DNA of 64,000 nucleotides. Origin: Bacteroidales bacterium. Lineage in GTDB: Bacteria; Bacteroidota; Bacteroidia; Bacteroidales; UBA932. The notes beneath the pieces were generated by a model. The model saw only the letters and a list, made by a program, of their open reading frames with translations. It was not told the origin of the DNA and did not search any database. Location: NCBI GenBank assembly GCA_017625725.1, contig JAGAKH010000013.1, positions 38,464 to 102,463 on the forward strand, read 5' to 3'. Positions 46,241 through 56,463 of the stretch are shown here, one piece after another (within the stretch, counting starts at the first letter, position 1; each line of letters opens with the position of its first letter). A program made the translations under genes and the position numbers.

Positions 46241-48171
46241 TGAAAAGGATTATCATAACTCTCGCAATCATATCCCTCGCTGCATGTACGGCAAGGCCTT
46301 CTTTTGACCCTTCATCGGTAGCCGATGCCACTGCCGGTCAGGTTACACGCGTGGAACCGCTTTCATGGTGGGTAGGAATGAAGACCGATCTCCAGCTTCT
46401 TGTCCAGGGTACCGGCATTTCCGAGTATAATGTCGAAATAGAAGGAGGCAAAGGTGTATCTGTGGAAAAGGTAGCAAAGGCTGAAAGTCCGAACTATCTT
46501 TTTGTGGATGTGGAAATCGCTGCTGATGCTCAGCCTGGCACTTACTATATCGTCTTCTCAAAGGACGGAAAGTCATTCAAGTATCCTTATGAGATAGCGG
46601 CTCGTGTTGAAGGCTCAGCCCAGCGCAAGAGCTTTACCACAGCGGATATGGTCTACCTCATCATGCCGGACCGCTTTGCAAATGGCGATCCTTCAAATGA
46701 TTCTACAGATGACACAGCTGAGGATGCTGACCGTGCGGACGGCAACGGACGCCACGGAGGAGACATTCAGGGTGTTATCGATCATCTTGATTATATAAGT
46801 GAACTTGGAGCCACATACATCTGGACTACGCCTTTCCTTGAGGATAACGCTCCACGTGGCTCATATCATGGCTATGCAGCCTCGGATTATTACCATATCG
46901 ACTCCCGCTTCGGCTCCAACGAGCTTTACAGGACTCTCGTCGACAAGGCCCGTGAGAAGGGAATAGGCATAATCATGGACATTGTACCAAACCATTGCGG
47001 AACGGAACACTGGTGGATGGAAGACCTTCCTTTCCAGGACTGGATCCATCAGTTCCCTACATACACCGGAACAAATGTGGCATTCTCAACCAACATGGAC
47101 CCAAATGCTTCGGCTAGAGACCTTTTCATCCAGGAAAGCGGATGGTTTGTACCGTCGATGGTGGACATGAATCTTGACAATCCTTATGTTCTCCAGTATT
47201 TCATCCAGTGGGGTGTGTGGTGGATAGAATATTCCGGACTTAACGGATTCCGTGTAGACACATATCCATACAATGAGAAGGAACCGGCAGCAGAATGGTG
47301 CAAGGCCATCCTTGATGAGTATCCGGATTTCAATATAGTGGGTGAGTGCTGGACATCGTCCATCCCTCAGCTTGCGTACTGGCAGGGTGGAAATGCCAAC
47401 AAGGACGGATTTGATTCCCATCTTCCTTCTATCATGGATTTTCCTCTTCATGATGCCATGCGTGCGGCTCTCTCCGAGGATCACGGCGGCTGGGGTGCTG
47501 GTATGTCCAAGGTCTATGACGTCCTGTCACACGACTTCGTCTATCACGACCTGTCAAAGATGCTCATCTTCCCCGGTAACCACGATACGGCACGTATAGG
47601 TGATGTGGTACGCAAGGATCCACGTGCCCTCAAGCTTGCCATGACGATGATGGCAACTATGCGAGGCATTCCTCAGATCTTTGCCGGTGACGAACTTATG
47701 TTCGTCTCCGCCAAACCGGACAACATCGGTGACCATCCGGGTCTCCGCGTGGATTTTCCAGGTGGCTGGGAAGGCGATCAGCTCGATTTCTTTACAGAGG
47801 AAGGACGTGCGGCCCAGACTCATAATACAGACGGCCTCGAGGTCCCTAAGGGTCAGGCTGCCGATCTGTTTGACTATGTCAGCCGTCTCTTCCAGTGGAG
47901 AAAGACAGCCGATGTCATCCATAACGGAAAGACCCTGCATTTCATGACACGTGACAACACCTATGCATATTTCCGCTACAACGATGAAAAAGCGGTGTTT
48001 GTATACATCAACAATAATCTTGAAGATAAGAACATTCCATGGTCTTACTATTCTGAGATCACCGAAGGACTCCATGATGGTGTCGATGTCTTGACAGGAG
48101 AGCCGTTTGAGGTGTCGGATGCAACTGTAGTGGCTCCAAAGACAGCCTTAGTGGTTGAATACAGACGATGA
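46240..48171 (+). CDS. susA: SusA-like neopullulanase/cyclomaltodextrinase (GH13)
   Basis: This is a 643-residue lipoprotein with lipobox LAAC (Cys16), from ATG 46240 overlapping the previous stop by one base; a GTG at 46213 was rejected. An N-terminal cyclomaltodextrinase-type domain (RVEPLSWWVGMKTDLQLLVQG) precedes the GH13 barrel. Hallmarks are MVYLIMPDRFANGDPSND, HGGDIQGVIDHLDYI and SYHGYAASDYYHID. Catalytic residues are Asp340 (GFRVDTYPY), Glu369 (IVGECWTSS) and Asp449 (GNHDTARIGD). It corresponds to B. thetaiotaomicron SusA in order of domains and in position next to SusB. It cuts maltodextrins in the periplasm. Confidence 0.92.
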   Translation: MKRIIITLAIISLAACTARPSFDPSSVADATAGQVTRVEPLSWWVGMKTDLQLLVQGTGISEYNVEIEGGKGVSVEKVAKAESPNYLFVDVEIAADAQPGTYYIVFSKDGKSFKYPYEIAARVEGSAQRKSFTTADMVYLIMPDRFANGDPSNDSTDDTAEDADRADGNGRHGGDIQGVIDHLDYISELGATYIWTTPFLEDNAPRGSYHGYAASDYYHIDSRFGSNELYRTLVDKAREKGIGIIMDIVPNHCGTEHWWMEDLPFQDWIHQFPTYTGTNVAFSTNMDPNASARDLFIQESGWFVPSMVDMNLDNPYVLQYFIQWGVWWIEYSGLNGFRVDTYPYNEKEPAAEWCKAILDEYPDFNIVGECWTSSIPQLAYWQGGNANKDGFDSHLPSIMDFPLHDAMRAALSEDHGGWGAGMSKVYDVLSHDFVYHDLSKMLIFPGNHDTARIGDVVRKDPRALKLAMTMMATMRGIPQIFAGDELMFVSAKPDNIGDHPGLRVDFPGGWEGDQLDFFTEEGRAAQTHNTDGLEVPKGQAADLFDYVSRLFQWRKTADVIHNGKTLHFMTRDNTYAYFRYNDEKAVFVYINNNLEDKNIPWSYYSEITEGLHDGVDVLTGEPFEVSDATVVAPKTALVVEYRR

Positions 48172-48177
48172 TAATAA

Positions 48178-50391
<2,214 letters not shown>

Positions 50392-50412
50392 ACTATAACA
50401 ATTATTTTATTT

Positions 50413-50562
50413 ATGATGAAGACAAAAACGATCGAAATTTCTTCTGGAGTCTCTTATGTGACCCCAGAGGTATTCGTTGTGGATATTCGCAACGAGGGTG
50501 TATTGTGTCAAAGCGGAAGCTTTGAAAAATGGAATGAAGATAATGATTTCCAGTGGGAGTAG
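50413..50562 (+). CDS. 49-residue peptide of unknown function
   Basis: This short open frame (ATG 50413 or 50416, stop TAG 50560-50562) encodes MMKTKTIEISSGVSYVTPEV, then FVVDIRNEGVLCQSG, and ends in SFEKWNEDNDFQWE. It has no signal peptide. The pattern of a P-E-V strand, an E-G-V-L-C-x-S-G core and an acidic, Trp-containing tail resembles small orphan peptides of Bacteroidales annotated as hypothetical. It fills the 189-base gap between susB and the next lipoprotein gene, and shows normal codon use. It could be a regulatory or secreted peptide; nothing in the sequence decides this. Confidence 0.6.
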   Translation: MMKTKTIEISSGVSYVTPEVFVVDIRNEGVLCQSGSFEKWNEDNDFQWE

Positions 50563-50586
50563 TGTGGTTTTTAATGATTTGTGAAG

Positions 50587-52866
50587 ATGAGAAAGATTTA
50601 TTCATTCATTATCGCTGCAGCTGCAGTTGCTGCTTCAGCATGTACACAGGAACTGGAAAACAAGGTTCAGGAGCAGACTGGTGAAACAGTTGTTTTCTGT
50701 GCCTATACAGATGGTACTGACGTAAAAGCTACTCTCAATGAGGATACAAAATGCTCGGAGTGGGAGTCCGGTGATGCCATTGCAATCTTCAATGGCATCA
50801 AAGGCTTTGAGTTCAAGACAGAGGACAGCGGTGCAAAAGCGGATTTTACATACACTGGCAATGACTTCTCTGGCAATAAGTTCATGGCCGTTTATCCTTA
50901 TGGAGACTACACTGCAGATATTGAAAACAAGATTGTGACGGCAAATGTGCCTACATATCAGCCAAGCCGCAACAATGATTACAGCGCAGGTGCTGTTCCG
51001 GCTGTCGCTTATTCTGAGGATATGTCGCTTAAATTCAAGAATGCCTCCGCTCTTCTGAAGTTTACTGTAAAAGGATCAAATGTCAAGGGACTCATATTCT
51101 ACGGACACGACAACGAGGCTGTATCCGGAAATGTCAGGATTACTCTTGATGAAGACAATACAGTGAAGTCGGTAGAGGCTCTGGAAACAACCATTACAGA
51201 AAATGAGATCACGGAGACAAAACTGATCACTTGGGTCAAGATCTGGGCTCAGACTGATGATTATTGTTTTGACGAAGGTGTTACATACTATCTTTCAGTT
51301 GTTCCTCAGAACTTTACAAAGGGTTTCACTGCACAGCTTGAAATCGACGGTGTAGGAGTGGTGGATGTGAAGTCTACCAGCCAGCCATATGACCTCAAGC
51401 CAAACACAATCCTTAATCTTGGTGAATTCTCTTACGATGCTCCTGAAGCGAATGAGTGGGCTGTAGCAGGAGGATTCAATGAATGGAGCATGACTGCAAA
51501 TCCTATGACCCTTGAAGGTGACTTTTATGTCCTCAAAGGTGTTACAGGCCTGAACTTTACTCCACAGGAAGATGAGGCGGACCTTTCATCTGCATCAGGA
51601 TTCCAGTTCATCAGCAAGGGAACGGCTTGGAAAGGCGGTTACGGTGACACTCAGACACCTGGTAAGTTGAGCACCGGCTCATGGTCGTGGTATTGGGAAG
51701 ATGGAGGAAAGAATATCTATGTTGATGGTGCTGATGCCGATGATGCATTCGATATCTACCTTAATCCGGTTTCCAAGAAATTCGTAATTGTCTCTGCCGG
51801 TGACCCTATGCCTGAGGACGTGGTGGCTCCTGAGCCAGAGTATGGATACTGGGCTGTGGTAGGCTCAATGACCGATGGCTGGAACTCTGAAATAAAGATG
51901 GAACTTGATGGCGACTGGTATGTTGCAAGAGGTGTCGAGGTGGCATCTGATGCAAAGTTCAAGTTCCGTGCGGACGGTGACTGGGACATTACAAGGGGTG
52001 CCGGTGATGCTAAGGTTCCAGCAGGTAGCGAGGTTGAAGTGTCTTCACCAGGTAATGACATATCTGTAACCGAGCCTGCAGTGTATGATATCTTCCTTTC
52101 CAAGGATACTTATAAGATGAAGCTTGAGAAGGTCGGTGATATTGTGGTAGTTGAGCCAGGTACAACAACTCCGGGAGAAGACTCTGAGTGGGCTGTATAT
52201 GCTCAGTTTGGATCTGAAACTTGGAGCGAGGTAATGATGAAGACTACAACAAGAGAGGGTCTTTTTGTTGTCGAGAATAAGACAATGAATGCATACAATA
52301 AACTTCTCATCAAGAAGTATAACGATAATGATTGGAAAGTTAAATATGGTTCATATGATGTGAATTATATCAAGACTGATCGATATTTCACAGTTGCTTC
52401 AAATGGAGGAGATGTTTTTGTTGAGGCTGCAGGAACTTACGATATCTACTTTGATTATACAAATACGATGGTTTACCTTATGTCTGCAGGCTCAGATTAT
52501 GCATCTGCAACTGAACAGATAGAGAGCGGTAAAGCTCCGGTAGTAGAATCTGGTACTAGACTGTATCTGAAACCAAATAGCAATTGGATGCAATCTAATG
52601 CCCGATTCGCTGTATATACATGGGACGGTGGCGACCAGTGGTTCGATATGAAGGATTCTGACTCTGATGGAATTTATGAGGTACTTATCCCTGAAGGTAT
52701 TGTGAATATTATATTCTGTCGAATGAATCCTGGTGCTTCAGCAAATGGTTGGGGCAACAAGTGGAATCAGACAGGTGACCTGAAAGTGCCTACAGACGGT
52801 AAGAATCTTTATACAGTAAAGGAGAGCACCTGGGATAAAGGTGGCGGAACCTGGTCTGTAAAATAA
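50587..52866 (+). CDS. Modular starch-binding lipoprotein with a fimbrillin-like N-terminal domain
   Basis: This is a 759-residue lipoprotein from ATG 50587 (a GTG two codons earlier was rejected), with SACTQELENK after the signal peptide. Residues about 25-285 are fimbrillin-like: DVKATLNEDTKCSEWESGDAIAIFNG, NKFMAVYPYGDYT, LKFKNASALLKFTV and NTILNLGEF. Then come SusE/F-type modules near residues 289 (EWAVAGGFNEW), 419 (YWAVVGSMTDGW) and 533 (EWAVYAQFGSETW). A C-terminal CBM26-like module begins at 658 (LYLKPNSNW). There is no catalytic domain. It probably holds starch on the cell surface, as SusF does. The C-terminal module is shared with the 1142-residue amylase encoded next. Confidence 0.75.
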   Translation: MRKIYSFIIAAAAVAASACTQELENKVQEQTGETVVFCAYTDGTDVKATLNEDTKCSEWESGDAIAIFNGIKGFEFKTEDSGAKADFTYTGNDFSGNKFMAVYPYGDYTADIENKIVTANVPTYQPSRNNDYSAGAVPAVAYSEDMSLKFKNASALLKFTVKGSNVKGLIFYGHDNEAVSGNVRITLDEDNTVKSVEALETTITENEITETKLITWVKIWAQTDDYCFDEGVTYYLSVVPQNFTKGFTAQLEIDGVGVVDVKSTSQPYDLKPNTILNLGEFSYDAPEANEWAVAGGFNEWSMTANPMTLEGDFYVLKGVTGLNFTPQEDEADLSSASGFQFISKGTAWKGGYGDTQTPGKLSTGSWSWYWEDGGKNIYVDGADADDAFDIYLNPVSKKFVIVSAGDPMPEDVVAPEPEYGYWAVVGSMTDGWNSEIKMELDGDWYVARGVEVASDAKFKFRADGDWDITRGAGDAKVPAGSEVEVSSPGNDISVTEPAVYDIFLSKDTYKMKLEKVGDIVVVEPGTTTPGEDSEWAVYAQFGSETWSEVMMKTTTREGLFVVENKTMNAYNKLLIKKYNDNDWKVKYGSYDVNYIKTDRYFTVASNGGDVFVEAAGTYDIYFDYTNTMVYLMSAGSDYASATEQIESGKAPVVESGTRLYLKPNSNWMQSNARFAVYTWDGGDQWFDMKDSDSDGIYEVLIPEGIVNIIFCRMNPGASANGWGNKWNQTGDLKVPTDGKNLYTVKESTWDKGGGTWSVK

Positions 52867-52874
52867 TCATATCC

Positions 52875-52904
52875 GAAAGCCCGAGGGTGAAACTTCGGGC
52901 TTTT
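52875..52904 (+). terminator. Weak intrinsic terminator before the large amylase gene
   Basis: AAAGCCCGA (52876-52884) pairs with TTCGGGCTTT (52894-52903), followed by only four T residues. It is probably partial, since the next gene starts 25 bases later with no clear promoter. Confidence 0.6.
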
Positions 52905-52928
52905 GCCAGTAATTAAAATATATAAATC

Positions 52929-55900
52929 ATGAAATTGTTGTTGAAGAAGGCTTTTGCTGCTTTTGCCGTTCTTTTCGGCGTGACTTCCTGCATGGATGAT
53001 ATCCTTGGACCGGGAGAACTTCCTGAAGAAGGCATGGTAGCTTACACTGCATATGTTGACGGCACAGACACCAAGACATCCCTTGAAAGTAATGTGACGA
53101 TGTGGGAAGGTGAGGAGTGGATTCAGATAGTCGGCAGAAAAGGGAATTATTGGTTCAATGCCAATGTGTCTTCTCCTTCGTCTTCTGCTGTGTTCTCCTA
53201 TAACGGGGACAACGGTGAATACAATGAGAAAGATGTTATGGCGGTGTATCCGGCAGGAAGTGTGTCTTATGGCAAGGATTTTACCGATATGAAGGTGTAC
53301 AATGTGACGGTACCTTCCGATCAGACTCCTGTCATCGGGTCTTATGATCCGGCAGCAGCAGTGGCAGTGGCCTATACCGACAATGATAAGCTTCATTTCA
53401 AGAATGCCGTGGCCCTTCTCAAGTTTACCATAGGCTCGGACAATGTCAGGAACGTGACGGTATATGGGGATGTCCCTGAGTCTGAGGAAGTGCAGGTTCA
53501 GGAGGGTGTCATATACCTGAAACCAAATTCCAACTGGAAGGATGCCGGAGCCCGTTTCGCTGCCTATTTCTTCGGCAATGGTGAGACATGGTCCGACATG
53601 ACACTTGTGGCGGGACAGACTGATGTCTACCAATGCACAGTTCCGACAGGTTTTGCAAATGTCATATTTGTCAGAATGAATCCTGCGACAACTGCAAACA
53701 ACTGGGATAACAAATGGGACCAGACCAAAGACCTTAAGGTGCAGTCTCCAGGAACCAACCTATTCACAGTGACTGAAGGACAATGGAATAATGCTACCGG
53801 AAGCTGGGGCTCTTTTAAAGACAAGGCAAGGAACGGCATATCGGGTACAGGAACATTAGCCTATAATGGTGGAAATCCGATAATTACAGGGGCGTCAAAT
53901 AATTATGTATCCATGACAGGAACCTTCATCAAAGGATGCACCTATTATATGGCAATCGCTCCGGTAGTCTTTGAGAACGGATTCACGATGGAATTCAGCA
54001 ATAGCGGAAATTCTGATAAATATCCTGTCAGGTCTACATCCAAACGGGTTGAATTCAAGAGAAACACCATTTATAATCTTGGAACCATCATGTCCGGCAA
54101 GGATACAGGATTCTTTGCAGATCCTGGAATTCCTGATGCAGACGGCGGGTGTACCATATATTTCCGTCCGGAAGAAGGTAGTGAATTCGACGGATATGAC
54201 TCGGACCTGTATGCTCATGTATGGCTGAAGCATCCGGACGGTTCCGACATTTCCGGATGTGGCTCCAGCTGGGGGGATAATTCTGAAAAATATAAGCTTG
54301 CCAAGGTGGGGGACAATCTGTGGTCGATGACGATATCTCCGTCAATCCGTTCATGGTTCTCATCCGGAACCCACCCTTTGCAAAGGATCGGCATACTGGC
54401 GAGGACGGCCGCCAAGGACAGACAGACAGATGATTATTTCATCAAAGTCACAGACAGACTCTATGGCATGACATTCCCGCTTCCTGAAGGAGTTCAGCAT
54501 GGAATAAACTACATTGACAACAGCACGGTAACACTCGTCCTGTATGACAGGGATAATCAGGGCAGGAGTCATGACTTCTGCAACCTTCTATGGGATGACA
54601 ACTGGTGGGGTGACAGCAGCAAGCCTAAGAAGCCTCTGTACTATGATGACGAAAGCGGATGCTGGTGGATCACTCTGACAGGCCTGAACCCTGACAGACA
54701 GTATAAGTTCCAGTATCAGCTCGGATACGGAAGCACTGTGACTGTGACTACCTTCGATCCTTACACAGAGATTGTTTATGACAGGAGCAATGACCAGTGG
54801 ATATCCTCATCAACCTATCCGAACCTTTCCCAGGAATATGGTGACACCCATTACGGCAGGGACAACGGTTTTATCTCAGCCTTCAAGATCAACAGGGATG
54901 TATATGACTGGAAGGTTAAGGATTACGATATAGAGGATAAGAATGACCTGATAATCTATGAACTTCATCTGCGCGACTTTACCGACAATGCCTATGGAGA
55001 GGGCAGTGTCAAGGCTGCAATGGCCAAGCTTGACTATCTCAAGACCCTTGGCGTGAATGCCATAGAATTGATGCCGGTTCAGGAATTTGACGGTAATGAC
55101 AGCTGGGGCTATGGAAATCATGCATATTTTGCATTGGACAAGGCGTACGGTACAAGGAAGGACTACAAGGCATTCATAGATGCATGCCACCAGAGGGGAA
55201 TGGCAGTTATCTTCGATGTCGTGTATAACCATGCTACAGGTGCCCACCCTTATGCCGCAATGTATTGGGACGGCACCGCCAACAAGACTGCTTCAAACAA
55301 TCCTTGGTTCAATGTGGATGCTCCTCATGGATGGAGTGTCTTCCATGACTGGAATCACAGCAATCCTATGGTCCGAGAGCACGTGAGGAGGAGTCTGACT
55401 TATCTGATGACAGAATATAAGGTGGACGGATTCCGGTTTGACCTGACAAAGGGCTTCACCCAGACAGGTGGGGAGTCTTATGACCAGAATCGAGTGGACT
55501 GGCTCAAGGAATACAACGCCCATATTCAATCGGTTGACAGTGACGCAGTCATGATCTGCGAACATTTTGTAGATGATGAGAATTATGAGCTCGGAAAAGC
55601 AGGAATCAAGGTGTGGAGGAATATGAACTACTCTTATTCCAAGGCTATGAAGAGGGATATGTCAGTGGCGGACTTCTCGGGAACGACAAACGGCTTCAAT
55701 GATAATGGAACGATGGCGGAATGGGACCATTTCGGAATGTTCGTCGGTTATCAGGAAAGTCATGATGAGGAAAGAACCAATTATGAGGGCCAGTGGGATT
55801 ATACAGGTGCAGAGATCGACTTCGCGACAAGAATGGAGCGTGCGAAGATCAATGCCGCCTTCTTCCTTCTTTCTCCGGGACCGAAGATGATCTGGCAGTA

Positions 55901-56357
55901 CGGTGAACTTGGATATGATTATTCTCTCTTCTATGACAGAGACAGCGGCACTGTGATAAAAGATGATGGCACTAAGATGAAGAAAAAGCCTTATGTGGCT
56001 GATTCTTATCTGGCTGTCAAGGAGAGGAAGGCTCTTTATGACACTTATTGCAGCCTGCTTGCCTTCCGCAAGAAGAATCACAGATGCTTCGACAGCGATG
56101 TGAATTTCCGTTGGAAGGTGGGATCTGGCAATCAGGTGGGACGCTACGCTTATGTCAAGGACGGAGACGGCAGGCAGTTTGTCCTCTTCGGTAACTTCGG
56201 CAAGGGGACTCAGACTATCAGCGTTACCCTTCCTTCCGGTGGAGACTGGTACCAGTATGACAATCCTGCTGCAGTCTGGAGCGGATCCTCACATTCGACA
56301 ACAATGGCGGAAGGCCAGTTCTATATACTCGTAAGCGACAAGTCTATGTGTCTCTAA
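52929..56357 (+). CDS. 1142-residue multidomain surface amylase (SusG-like role)
   Basis: This lipoprotein has Cys21 followed by M-D-D (TSCMDDILG), an acidic pattern fitting surface export. Residues about 22-185 begin a fimbrillin-like domain (TDTKTSLESNVTMWEGEEW, LHFKNAVALLKFTI). It is interrupted by a CBM26-like starch-binding module (194-296, IYLKPNSNWKDAGARFAAYF) and resumes to about 385 (CTYYMAIAPVVFENGF, NTIYNLGTI). A beta domain (407-530) and a CBM48-like domain (531-650) precede the GH13 barrel from about 673. Catalytic residues are Asp838 (GFRFDLTKGF), Glu878 (MICEHFVDD) and Asp946 (QESHDEERT). A C-terminal beta domain ends the protein. It probably starts starch breakdown outside the cell. 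Strong terminator downstream. Confidence 0.88.
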   Translation: MKLLLKKAFAAFAVLFGVTSCMDDILGPGELPEEGMVAYTAYVDGTDTKTSLESNVTMWEGEEWIQIVGRKGNYWFNANVSSPSSSAVFSYNGDNGEYNEKDVMAVYPAGSVSYGKDFTDMKVYNVTVPSDQTPVIGSYDPAAAVAVAYTDNDKLHFKNAVALLKFTIGSDNVRNVTVYGDVPESEEVQVQEGVIYLKPNSNWKDAGARFAAYFFGNGETWSDMTLVAGQTDVYQCTVPTGFANVIFVRMNPATTANNWDNKWDQTKDLKVQSPGTNLFTVTEGQWNNATGSWGSFKDKARNGISGTGTLAYNGGNPIITGASNNYVSMTGTFIKGCTYYMAIAPVVFENGFTMEFSNSGNSDKYPVRSTSKRVEFKRNTIYNLGTIMSGKDTGFFADPGIPDADGGCTIYFRPEEGSEFDGYDSDLYAHVWLKHPDGSDISGCGSSWGDNSEKYKLAKVGDNLWSMTISPSIRSWFSSGTHPLQRIGILARTAAKDRQTDDYFIKVTDRLYGMTFPLPEGVQHGINYIDNSTVTLVLYDRDNQGRSHDFCNLLWDDNWWGDSSKPKKPLYYDDESGCWWITLTGLNPDRQYKFQYQLGYGSTVTVTTFDPYTEIVYDRSNDQWISSSTYPNLSQEYGDTHYGRDNGFISAFKINRDVYDWKVKDYDIEDKNDLIIYELHLRDFTDNAYGEGSVKAAMAKLDYLKTLGVNAIELMPVQEFDGNDSWGYGNHAYFALDKAYGTRKDYKAFIDACHQRGMAVIFDVVYNHATGAHPYAAMYWDGTANKTASNNPWFNVDAPHGWSVFHDWNHSNPMVREHVRRSLTYLMTEYKVDGFRFDLTKGFTQTGGESYDQNRVDWLKEYNAHIQSVDSDAVMICEHFVDDENYELGKAGIKVWRNMNYSYSKAMKRDMSVADFSGTTNGFNDNGTMAEWDHFGMFVGYQESHDEERTNYEGQWDYTGAEIDFATRMERAKINAAFFLLSPGPKMIWQYGELGYDYSLFYDRDSGTVIKDDGTKMKKKPYVADSYLAVKERKALYDTYCSLLAFRKKNHRCFDSDVNFRWKVGSGNQVGRYAYVKDGDGRQFVLFGNFGKGTQTISVTLPSGGDWYQYDNPAAVWSGSSHSTTMAEGQFYILVSDKSMCL

Positions 56358-56381
56358 TAATAATGGATATTGGCAATGCAG

Positions 56382-56424
56382 TAGGCATAAGTGAGGGTAA
56401 TCTCGCTTGTGCCTATTGTTTTTC
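56382..56424 (+). terminator. Strong intrinsic terminator of the starch operon
   Basis: TAGGCATAAGTGAG (56382-56395) and CTCGCTTGTGCCTA (56402-56415) form an uninterrupted 14-bp stem with two G-U pairs and loop GGTAAT, followed by TTGTTTTT. This ends the operon that begins at 32061. Confidence 0.85.
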
Positions 56425-56445
56425 TGTCGGGAATCGTTATCTTTA
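56416..56445 (+). promoter_or_regulatory. Promoter of the fimbrillin-like lipoprotein gene 56464
   Basis: TTG (56416-56418) and TATCTTTA (56438-56445) are 19 bases apart and match the Bacteroidales promoter with one mismatch in the -7 box. The -33 element sits in the terminator's T-run. Transcription would start near 56452. Confidence 0.5.
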
Positions 56446-56463
56446 CAAGATAAACTTACCGTT

